Made by a program: the position numbers and the translations under genes
The notes under the pieces: generated by a model
What the model was told of the DNA's origin: nothing
The model's database searches: none
What the model saw: only the letters and a program-made list of their open reading frames with translations
Shown here: piece after piece, positions 40,843-47,876 of the stretch
How the letters are laid out: each line of letters opens with the position of its first letter
Numbering within the stretch: position 1 is the first letter of the stretch
Assembly: GCA_022703445.1 (NCBI GenBank)
Contig: JAKLDR010000020.1
Span: 1-52,142, forward strand
Direction: 5' to 3'
Source: Planctomycetota bacterium
GTDB lineage: Bacteria > Planctomycetota > SZUA-567 > JAKLDR01
Length of the DNA: 52,142 nt

Positions 40843-41862
40843 TTACGCGCGCACAGCCTCCGCCATGGCCTCGACGTTCTGCGGAGGAACGTTCGGCAGG
40901 ATGGCCTCGTGACTGGGGCTGATCACCAGGCACGGCCCGAGCAGCCCCCGAACCCGCCGGACCTCGGCGCGGACCGCCTCCGGCGTACCGTTGACCAGCA
41001 GTTCCTGCGTGTCGATGCCGCCCATGAAGGCGATGCGCCCTTTGAAGTCGCGCGCCAGCGTGGCGGCGTCCATGTCGGCGGCCAGGGCCTGCAGCGGGTG
41101 CAGGCAATCGACGCGCGCCTCGATCAACCGGCCGATCACCTTGTGGATGGCGCCGCAGGAGTGCAGGATCACCTGGTAGCCGCGGGCATGGGCCTGGTCG
41201 GTGAACTTCCGGAACCAGGGCAGGATGAACTCGTCGAACTGCGCCGGCCCGCAAATCAGGTCGAGCTGCGTGCCGAAGTCGTTGCCGAAGAAGAAGCCGT
41301 CCACCTGCCCGCCGGCCCGGGCGTAGAAGAGCTCGTTGGCCTCGTAATAGAAGCCGCAGACCCGGTCGGTGACCGCGTGGACCAGCTCGGGCCGCTCGTA
41401 CATGTTGACCAGGTAGCTCTCGATGCCGAAGAGGTCCATGATGTTGTGGTAGAAGCTGGTCCAGAAGCCGCTGGCCCGGTAGAAGTCCCCGGCGGCGGCG
41501 AGCTGGGCCAGGGTCTCGTCGAAGCTGAGGTGCGCCGGGTCCGGCCAGTGGACCCCGCAGCGGTCGATGTCGCCTGGCTCCCGGCAGTCGGCCAGCGGTC
41601 CGCCCTGGCCGTGGCGCTCCTTCTTGACGCCGGAGCCGAACATGGCCAACCCCGAGGGGTGCCGGTAGGTCGAGCCCGCGAACTGCGGGCAGATCCAGCG
41701 CAGGTCGTCGCCCAGCTTCCGGCGGAGGGCCTCCTCGCTGGAGGTGCCGAAGTACCGGTGGTAGATCGGCCAGGTGTCCCGGTGCGGCTGGCCCATCCAG
41801 AAGCCGCAGCGGTCCGCGGCCTTTCCGGAGACGATGGTCCTGATGCGTTCGCGGCTGGTCAT
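40843..41862 (-). CDS. URO-D-like (uroporphyrinogen decarboxylase family) protein
   Basis: 339 residues of the URO-D/MtaA TIM-barrel superfamily. It starts MTSRERIRTIVSGKAADRCGF and has the later family stretches QVILHSCGAIHKVIGRLIEA, GRIAFMGGIDTQELLVNG and CLVISPSHEAILPNVPPQNV. The divergent N-terminus (FWMGQPHRDTWPIYHRYFG) and lack of the usual RQAGR motif indicate it is not HemE; members of this group are often methyltransferase-like or of unknown function and cluster with sugar catabolic genes. The ATG at 41862 is chosen as the family start; the frame is open 870 nt upstream but without support. Confidence 0.78.
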   Translation of the reverse strand: MTSRERIRTIVSGKAADRCGFWMGQPHRDTWPIYHRYFGTSSEEALRRKLGDDLRWICPQFAGSTYRHPSGLAMFGSGVKKERHGQGGPLADCREPGDIDRCGVHWPDPAHLSFDETLAQLAAAGDFYRASGFWTSFYHNIMDLFGIESYLVNMYERPELVHAVTDRVCGFYYEANELFYARAGGQVDGFFFGNDFGTQLDLICGPAQFDEFILPWFRKFTDQAHARGYQVILHSCGAIHKVIGRLIEARVDCLHPLQALAADMDAATLARDFKGRIAFMGGIDTQELLVNGTPEAVRAEVRRVRGLLGPCLVISPSHEAILPNVPPQNVEAMAEAVRA

Positions 41863-41950
41863 GGTCCACCCCACCCCTGCCCCACCCTGTTTCGTAACTT
41901 GCTGCGCCCGGCCGCGCCATGTCCGTTGCAGCTGTAGCGCGGACGGCGAG

Positions 41951-41978
41951 ATCATCGCCGCCGGCACGGGCCCGTCAA
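41951..41978 (-). promoter_or_regulatory. Candidate sigma-70 promoter for the URO-D-like gene
   Basis: On the minus strand TTGACG (41978-41973), 16-bp spacer, GATGAT (41956-41951), about 89 nt upstream of the ATG. Five of six and four of six matches. Confidence 0.4.
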
Positions 41979-42013
41979 GGTCTTGCGTGTTCAGCAGACT
42001 GCGCCGGTGGCGG

Positions 42014-42042
42014 TTGACCGGGGGTGGGGCCTCAGTTAGACT
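42014..42042 (+). promoter_or_regulatory. Candidate sigma-70 promoter for the PcRGLX/YetA-like gene
   Basis: TTGACC (42014-42019), 17-bp spacer, TAGACT (42037-42042), 37 bp upstream of the ATG at 42080. Five of six and four of six matches with ideal spacing. Confidence 0.5.
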
Positions 42043-42079
42043 GATGCTTCGACACCCGCCGTCATGAAGGAGGATTCTG

Positions 42080-44527
42080 ATGAGCGCCGCCCGCATAGCC
42101 CTTGGATCGGTTCTCGTGGCCCTCTGCCTGGCGGCCTCCGCCGGGGCCTGGGAGATCCAGCTCACCGCCGAGGAGTACAAGGAGGTCGGCGGCCAGCGCC
42201 GGATCACCTGCGGCGTGCCGCTGCTGCCCGGGCAGGCCAAGGACGTCAAGGACCTGAGGGTGCTCTCGGACGGCAAGCCGGTCCCGGCCCAGTTCCGGGA
42301 GCTGGCCCGCTGGTGGCGCGCCGACAACTCCCTGCGCTGGGTGCTGGTGGACCTGGCCGCCGACGTCAAGGGCCTGGAGAAGAAGGCCTTCGTCCTCACC
42401 GACGCCAAGGTTGAGACGCCCTCCCCCGCCGCCAAGCTCACCGTCGAGCAGGACGACAACTTCATCACCGTGACCACCGGCCCGGCCAAGTTCGTGGTCA
42501 GCAAGAAGAAGTTCAACTTCCTCGAGAAGGCCTGCGTCGACCTCAACGGCGACGGCAAGGCCGCCGACGACGAGAACCTGCTCGCCTCCACGCCGGAGTG
42601 CGGCACGGTCACCGAGGACAACCAGGGGCTGAAGTACTTCGGGAGCGAGGGCGTCGCCTCGGTCGCGGTGCTCGAGGCCGGCCCCATGCGGGTCTGCGTC
42701 CGGGCGATGGGCGTGCAGCCGCCGCACGAGGGCAAGGGGTACGGTCCGGGGCTCTACGGCTACGACGTCTTCATGAACTTCTACGCCGGCTCGACCGACG
42801 TGTTCGCCGACGTGATCCTGACCAACAACGCCACCAAGAGCCGGGGCGTGCCCGCCATGGAGGACGGGTCGCTGGTCCTCAAGCTGGCCGGCGGAGTCTC
42901 CGGCTGCAAGCTGATCGGCGACAAGCCCGTGGAGGCCAAGCTCGCGGGGGGCGAGTCGCTCTGCCTCTACCAGGACTCCAACGGCGCCGACACCTGGCAG
43001 AAGTGCTCGGGCTTCGGCAAGATGAAGGCCGACGGCTGGGACCTGCTGCCCGACCAGTTCACCACCTTCCGCGGCTTCAAGGTCTGGAAGCGCGCCGGCA
43101 AGGACAAGGAGGAGGAACTCGGCGCCGGGAACACCTCCCGCGGCACCCTCCAGGCCTGGAACGACCGCGGCGGCGTCGTGGTGCACATGAAGAACTTCTG
43201 GAAGCAGTTCCCCAAGGCTTCCGAGGCCGCGGGCGACGGGACGGTTCGCGTCGGCCTCTTCCCGCGCGAGTGGAAGTGGCCGCACCTGATCCAGGACGGC
43301 GCCGCCAAGGGCCATGAGATCGTCCTGCACTTCTTCGGGGCCAAGAACCCGGCGGGGCCCTACGCCAAGGACGCCGCCGGACGGCCGGACGCCGGGGCCA
43401 TCGGCGACATCTGGGACTCGCGGGTCATGCTCCGCACGACGCTGGCGCACATGGCCGCGGCCGGGGCGCTCTCCGACCTCGGCCCCTACACCCCGCCGAC
43501 CAAAGGACTGGACAGCGGCCCGGGCAACCGCACCTCGGCCGACGACAAGCGCATGCTCGAGGAGGACAAGCTCTACGGCAACGCCTACGGCTGGCGGATC
43601 TACGGCGACCGTTGGCGCTCCAACGGCGGCCACGGCTCGCTCGGCGCGCGCCAGCCCATCGACGAGGACAACTACCTCTACCGCTGGTACGTGACCGGCC
43701 ACAAGGGCTGGTTCGCGGCCGGCGACGCCCGCAGCCGGCACTGGCGCGACGTGCGCCGCTACCGGATCGACGGCGTCGATCCGATGAGCTACAAGGACTG
43801 GGGCGAGTTCCGCAAGAACAACATCTCCGAGCGCGACGAGTGGACCAGCCGCCCGCAGCCGGCCGACGAGGAGATCAAGAAGTACATGCAGGGCCTGCCC
43901 GGCTACGCCAGCTCCTGGTCCTTCCCCAATCCGGAGCACTGCACGCTCGATCTCAACTACGACCGCTACCTGCTCTTCGGCGACCAGCGGGCGTTCGAGA
44001 ACATGCGCTACAACGCGGCCTTCGGGGCCTTCTTCTCCCGGGACAACGCGCCCAAGCCCGGCTCAGACATCAAGGGCATCGGCCCGTGCATCGGCCGCGA
44101 CCGCGGCTGGTCCTGGCGGACCATCGAGCGCTACTGGGAGCTGACCGGCGACAAGCGCGCCGACGAACTGCTCAAGGGGATCATCAAGGCCTACGAACCC
44201 CTGATCGGCAAGACCGAACTGTGGTTCGCCTCCCCGGAGTACCAGCGCACCTGGTTCACGCAGATCTTCAGCCGGGCGGCGGCCATGACCGCGCTGCACA
44301 CCGGCGACCCGCAGGCCCTGGAGATCGTCAAGGCCCTGGCCAGCGACAAGGGCGAGAAGCCCGTCGACTTCGCCACCATCCTGGCGGTGACCTATCACCT
44401 GACCGGCGATCAGAAGTACAAGGACTGGCTGGCCAAGCCGCTGGAGGGCGACGCGCTGCTCGGCGTCGGCGGCTACTACCCCGCCAGCGCCCACTGGCTG
44501 GCCAAGCAGCCGCCGAAGGGGAAGTAG
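42080..44527 (+). CDS. Secreted PcRGLX/YetA-like (RIFT barrel) protein, putative polysaccharide lyase
   Basis: 815 residues with a signal peptide (1-23, VALCLAASAGA-WEI). The N-terminal part has the RIFT-barrel features of YetA/PcRGLX proteins: GVPLLPGQAKDVKDLRVLSD, then WWRADNSLRWVLVDLAADV. A beta-rich centre follows (to about 480) and then an alpha/alpha toroid with FFSRDNAPKPGSDIKGIGP and WRTIERYWELTGDKRADEL. PcRGLX is an exo-rhamnogalacturonan lyase of PL26; catalysis by this protein is inferred only from that similarity. AAGGAGG is well placed before the ATG. Divergent from the URO-D-like gene. Confidence 0.78.
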   Translation: MSAARIALGSVLVALCLAASAGAWEIQLTAEEYKEVGGQRRITCGVPLLPGQAKDVKDLRVLSDGKPVPAQFRELARWWRADNSLRWVLVDLAADVKGLEKKAFVLTDAKVETPSPAAKLTVEQDDNFITVTTGPAKFVVSKKKFNFLEKACVDLNGDGKAADDENLLASTPECGTVTEDNQGLKYFGSEGVASVAVLEAGPMRVCVRAMGVQPPHEGKGYGPGLYGYDVFMNFYAGSTDVFADVILTNNATKSRGVPAMEDGSLVLKLAGGVSGCKLIGDKPVEAKLAGGESLCLYQDSNGADTWQKCSGFGKMKADGWDLLPDQFTTFRGFKVWKRAGKDKEEELGAGNTSRGTLQAWNDRGGVVVHMKNFWKQFPKASEAAGDGTVRVGLFPREWKWPHLIQDGAAKGHEIVLHFFGAKNPAGPYAKDAAGRPDAGAIGDIWDSRVMLRTTLAHMAAAGALSDLGPYTPPTKGLDSGPGNRTSADDKRMLEEDKLYGNAYGWRIYGDRWRSNGGHGSLGARQPIDEDNYLYRWYVTGHKGWFAAGDARSRHWRDVRRYRIDGVDPMSYKDWGEFRKNNISERDEWTSRPQPADEEIKKYMQGLPGYASSWSFPNPEHCTLDLNYDRYLLFGDQRAFENMRYNAAFGAFFSRDNAPKPGSDIKGIGPCIGRDRGWSWRTIERYWELTGDKRADELLKGIIKAYEPLIGKTELWFASPEYQRTWFTQIFSRAAAMTALHTGDPQALEIVKALASDKGEKPVDFATILAVTYHLTGDQKYKDWLAKPLEGDALLGVGGYYPASAHWLAKQPPKGK

Positions 44528-44532
44528 CACAA

Positions 44533-44547
44533 GGCGCAGAGTGCGCC
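44533..44547. terminator. Small hairpin in convergent gap
   Basis: GGCGCA-gag-TGCGCC, a perfect 6-bp stem in the 30-bp gap between the YetA-like gene and ric. Its position suits a shared terminator; the stem is short and there is no T-run. Confidence 0.35.
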
Positions 44548-44557
44548 GCGGCCCTGG

Positions 44558-45280
44558 CTACCGGCCGACCAGCGCCCGCGGGAAGAGGATGTTGTTCTCT
44601 AGGTGGATGTGCTCGTGCAGGTCCTGCTCGACCGCCTCCAGGCCCTCGTAGAGCGCCCGGAAGGACGGGCAGGCGTCGTCGGGCAGTCGGTAGCCGGAGG
44701 TGGTTTCCCGCAGCTTCTGGAGCTCCCGCCCGGCCTGGCGATGCTCAGCTTCGAGGTGCTCCAGGTGAGGCCGGAGGCGGGCGACGACCTCGTCGCCGCG
44801 CCCGGAGGCGGCGCTCGCGGCCGTCTCGAGGATCAGTGGGAAGACAACCTCCTCCTCGGTTAGCAGGTGGTGGGTCAGCGCCGTGTCCATGGACTCATAG
44901 GTGCCCTGGACGGTGCGCAACTCATCGCCGTGCCGCTCGCCGTGCGCAGCCAGCACCCTGATAAGGAGGCCTTCAAGCCGCGGCAGCTGCGCCTTCATGA
45001 AGGTGTGATGCCGTTTGAGGATGTGCGCGGCCAGGTCCTCCAGCGGAGCCGAGCGCCAGTCCCTGGCCGCGTCACGGCCCGGCGCGGGCTTGGCCATCGC
45101 CCGGTCTAGGCCGTCCAGCAAGTCGGGGAGGCTGAGGTTCTTCTCGGCGGCGGCCTCTTTGAGCGTGTGCTGTCCGCCGCAGCAGTAATCGATGCCCAGC
45201 CTTTCGAGCAGCATGCGCATTCCCGGATGCCTCACGATCAGGTCGCGCACCGCCATATTCCCAGTGATCTTCTGGGCCAT
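44558..45280 (-). CDS. ric: Iron-sulfur cluster repair di-iron protein (RIC/YtfE/ScdA)
   Basis: 240 residues. The N-terminal ScdA_N/DUF542 domain has DYCCGGQHTLKEAA at about 31-44. The hemerythrin-like di-iron domain follows with its His/Glu ligands in HILKRHHTFMKAQLPRL, LTHHLLTEEEVVFPL, HLEAEHRQAG and DLHEHIHLENNILFPRA. RIC repairs clusters damaged by nitric oxide or oxidants. It lies 36 nt after the DUF6448 gene, likely in one operon with the hemerythrin remnant further upstream, so the original locus was probably a nitrosative-stress group. Confidence 0.93.
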   Translation of the reverse strand: MAQKITGNMAVRDLIVRHPGMRMLLERLGIDYCCGGQHTLKEAAAEKNLSLPDLLDGLDRAMAKPAPGRDAARDWRSAPLEDLAAHILKRHHTFMKAQLPRLEGLLIRVLAAHGERHGDELRTVQGTYESMDTALTHHLLTEEEVVFPLILETAASAASGRGDEVVARLRPHLEHLEAEHRQAGRELQKLRETTSGYRLPDDACPSFRALYEGLEAVEQDLHEHIHLENNILFPRALVGR

Positions 45281-45316
45281 GTGGTTCCTCCTGCCGACCC
45301 CGGCCGGGATCCTCTG

Positions 45317-45961
45317 CTAGTGGACGTGGCCCCCGGCTTCTCCGCCGTGCGCTTTCTCCTCGCGGGCGTGATCGGGGCCTGCCGCGCCGATCGTGTCGTG
45401 CAGGCCTTCAACGTAGTGGACGAACACGACATAGGCCTCCACGTACTTGCGCCCGGCCTCAACCGAATCGTCCTTGTGCTTCCTGGCCTCCAAAAGGCGC
45501 TCGAAGCGCTCCCTGACTCCCTTCTCGGCCGCCTGGCCGATCTCCCTGGCCAGGGCATCGCCCTTGCCGTCGGCGATCGCCTTGTCCGCGGCGGCGACGA
45601 TGGGTTCGACCTGTCCGGCGGGCTTGAGGCCTGTGTAGGGTGCGCCTTCGCCCGCTCGGTGCAGGCGCACCAGGGTCTCGAAGAAGAAGGTGTCGGCCAG
45701 GTCCTTCGCCTCCGGCCCCTTGGCGCGGACGGCCACGGCCTTGGCGAAGGCCGCCTTGATCTCCGCCTCATGCTCCTTCCCGACCCACTTGAGGACCGGC
45801 GTCACGTCGCCCTTATCCAGGGCCGACCGGGCCTCGGCAACCACCGGACCGTCCAGGGTGTCGCAGTGCGCATGGGCAAGGCGCGGCGCAAGCAGCCACC
45901 AGCCCATCCCGGTCAGGGCCAGAAGAGCTGCACCTGTCGCCACGATCTGAGCGGGTCGCAT
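45317..45961 (-). CDS. DUF6448-family protein
   Basis: 214 residues with a signal/anchor (VATGAALLALTGMGWWLLA). The mature part begins AHAHCDTLDGPVVAEARSAL, the hallmark of this family, then VLKWVGKEHEAEIKAAF, and ends in a His-rich stretch. Helical overall. The ATG at 45961 has AAAGGAG 7 nt upstream; the frame opens 63 nt earlier. Function of the family is unknown; here it stands next to ric, which suggests a stress or metal-linked role. Confidence 0.7.
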   Translation of the reverse strand: MRPAQIVATGAALLALTGMGWWLLAPRLAHAHCDTLDGPVVAEARSALDKGDVTPVLKWVGKEHEAEIKAAFAKAVAVRAKGPEAKDLADTFFFETLVRLHRAGEGAPYTGLKPAGQVEPIVAAADKAIADGKGDALAREIGQAAEKGVRERFERLLEARKHKDDSVEAGRKYVEAYVVFVHYVEGLHDTIGAAGPDHAREEKAHGGEAGGHVH

Positions 45962-46072
45962 GCTGAACTCCTTTCGGCTGAGGGGACCGGAGAGGGCTGC
46001 CACGTCTGCACACCCTGCCGACAAGCAGGATGGACGCGGGAAATCCTTTGGTTGAACGGCAGCCGGGGGCCG

Positions 46073-46345
46073 TCAATTCCCCTCAGGGAGCTCGAACCGG
46101 GCGACGACAGCCCGGTAGTGCTCGTGGATCAGCTTGCGGTCGAACTCGAACATCTCGGCGAGGATCCACTCATTCTCGCCGGCGCTGAAATAGTTCATCG
46201 CCGCCGGGAAGAACACTTTGTCCTCCTTGCGGATGTGCTCGGGATAGAACCCAGCCAGGTCCTCCAGCGCCTTGAAGATGCGGCCGGTGGCCTCGCCGGA
46301 GCCGGAGCGCCAGGCAGCGGGGCTTCGGGGGACATGACACTTTGG
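46073..46345 (-). pseudogene. 5'-truncated hemerythrin (HHE) domain protein
   Basis: About 85 residues remain of a cytoplasmic hemerythrin of normally about 180. The C-terminal helices are recognisable: ALEDLAGFYPEHIRKEDKVF, FFPAAMNYFSAGE and EMFEFDRKLIHEHYRAVVAR. The N-terminal half with the first His ligands is absent. The match stops near 46320-46345, where a foreign low-GC gene begins on the opposite strand. The minus frame continues 45 nt into that gene but with no family similarity. Confidence 0.7.
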
Positions 46346-46974
46346 AGGTAGGAGCCAGCAATGCGAAATTACGACTGCCACGTGAGGCACATCACCTGAC
46401 GCCCATCTTCAAGAAGTGGCACGACATCAACGTTGAGTACTGCAAAGCGGTCGACAAGGACGCAGTGTACTGGAACACGGAGCGCGTGAACGTAGGAGCA
46501 CTTGCGGCTGCGGTGTGGCTGCGTCACTCGCAGGCACTGGAGGAGTTTTCGGCCGGGAGGAGCTTTGGCCGTCACCAGCGACAAGGGAGGGCAGACCTGT
46601 GCTTCAACTGGTGCGGGACGGACTATGTGATCGAGGCCAAGCATGAATGGGTTTGCCTCTCACCGCAAGCAGGCGACGCTGCGAAGCGGTTCGATCCGGC
46701 GCTGAAGAGGGCTAGGAAGGCTGCTGTTGAGAGCAGATACCAAGGCAAGAGACGGCTGGGCATCGTCTTTGCGGTCCCGTACATCCACAAACAGTACGCC
46801 GACCACAGCCGTCCTCTCGTGGACAAGTTTCTGGCCAGGCTAAAGGAAGGGGTCGACTACTGCGCCATGTGTTCGGTTTTCCCGCCTCCTGCACGCAGGC
46901 TCCAGGCACGCGGGCACCTCTTCCCTGGCGTGGTCTTGCTGGCAAGAATGCCGAGACGGAACTTGCCCCGGTGA
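46342..46974 (+). CDS. PD-(D/E)XK nuclease-like protein, possible 5' frameshift
   Basis: 210 residues from TTG 46342. The motif GRADLCFNWCGTDYVIEAKHEW has the D...ExK layout of PD-(D/E)XK nuclease folds. Preceding it, FKKWHDINVEYCKAV and YWNTERVNVGALAAAVWL are helical. The best ribosome-binding site (GGAGG and AGGAG just upstream) belongs to ATG 46361, whose frame reads MRNYDCHVRHIT then TGA; joining it to the long frame needs a shift near 46395-46399. Either TTG is the true start, or the gene is frameshifted. Codon use is foreign to the neighbourhood, and it truncates the hemerythrin gene. Confidence 0.55.
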   Translation: MEVGASNAKLRLPREAHHLTPIFKKWHDINVEYCKAVDKDAVYWNTERVNVGALAAAVWLRHSQALEEFSAGRSFGRHQRQGRADLCFNWCGTDYVIEAKHEWVCLSPQAGDAAKRFDPALKRARKAAVESRYQGKRRLGIVFAVPYIHKQYADHSRPLVDKFLARLKEGVDYCAMCSVFPPPARRLQARGHLFPGVVLLARMPRRNLPR

Positions 46975-47049
46975 TGACCACCGCGGGACCGGTGACCATC
47001 GGGCTCGGGGCCGGGGGCGGACCACGCTCTCCCATTGTCCGGAGAGGCG

Positions 47050-47241
47050 TTAAGCGCTCCAACAGGCCGTTGCTGAGTCCGTCCGGTCAATATTCACAAC
47101 TGAAAATGCGATGGACGCCGAGCCTCGGCGAGGGCTTGTTGTCATGACCGTTGGGGCCGCGCAGGTCACCGCCACCACGCTGGAGACCTCCGACAGATCG
47201 TCGGCCCCGTCGCGGGCCTTGACCGCGAACCGGGTCATCAT
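47050..47241 (-). pseudogene. Fibronectin type III remnant
   Basis: The 63-codon frame starts with ATG ATG overlapping the lipoprotein stop and reads MTRFAVKARDGADDLSEVSS then VVAVTCAAP. This resembles the last strands of an FN3 domain (FAVKARDxxGNxSExSxVV). After about residue 30 the similarity is lost. Upstream the FN3 similarity ends at the lipoprotein gene, so it looks like a fragment of a larger lost gene. Could be a chance frame. The remaining gap 46975-47049 shows nothing I can name. Confidence 0.3.
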
Positions 47242-47777
47242 TCGGTTGCGGGGGGCGGTGGTGGTGACGGCGGCACCGACTCGGTTGTCGGCGGGGCCGG
47301 TTGAGCCGGCTCGACAGGCGACTTCCGGCTGCGCAGCTCGTCGGCTGCCTCTTTGAGCGACTTCCTGATGTCCTCCAGCGCGGCGCTGAACCCGGTCTTG
47401 GTCTTCTCCCAGGCGCTGTCGCCGGAGTCCTTCAGCCCGGCCAGCCGGTCTTTGGCCTCGGCGATCTTGCGCTCGATCTCGGGCTTCTGCTTCTCGAAGC
47501 GATCCTTGATCTCCGCTTCCCTGGCCTTGGCCTGGACGGCCAGATCCTCGAACTCCTTCTGGAGGGCATCGAGCGTCTCCCGGGAAGCGGCGGCGAACTC
47601 GCGGGCCGCGTCGGAGGCATTCTGTTTGGCGGCATCCCAGTGTTCCGCCGCAGCGTCCGGCTGAGCCTTGGGCTGCGGGGGCGGGTTGAGCGGCTTCTCC
47701 GGAGCGCCCCTGCCGCAGCCGTACAGACCCAGCGCCACCGACAACGCGGCAAGAGCGACAAGCGAGCAGAGCTTCAT
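47238..47777 (-). CDS. Predicted lipoprotein with coiled coil
   Basis: 179 residues. Signal with lipobox VALGLYGC (lipid-modified Cys at about 21). A Pro-rich linker follows, then long amphipathic helix/coiled-coil repeats (AKAREAEIKDRFEKQKPEIE; KIAEAKDRLAGLKDSGDSAW), and a Pro-rich end. Resembles Lpp/YjbJ-like or late-embryogenesis-type helical proteins only in composition. The ATG at 47777 is favoured because GAGG lies 9 nt upstream; an ATG 9 nt earlier has none. It follows the radical SAM gene on the opposite side by 99 nt. Confidence 0.68.
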   Translation of the reverse strand: MKLCSLVALAALSVALGLYGCGRGAPEKPLNPPPQPKAQPDAAAEHWDAAKQNASDAAREFAAASRETLDALQKEFEDLAVQAKAREAEIKDRFEKQKPEIERKIAEAKDRLAGLKDSGDSAWEKTKTGFSAALEDIRKSLKEAADELRSRKSPVEPAQPAPPTTESVPPSPPPPPATE

Positions 47778-47876
47778 GGATGACATCCTCGGATGGGGCC
47801 CCGGCGCATCGCCCTGGTAACGGCACCGGATCGGCCCGGATTCCCGGCATCCCCGCCTCCGGACCATTCGGCCCGC

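Noticed and set aside
47038..47075. GTTAAGC near 47050 as a recombination site
   Set aside because: A single GTTRRRY match is expected by chance; no partner core site was found within about 140 bp on either side.
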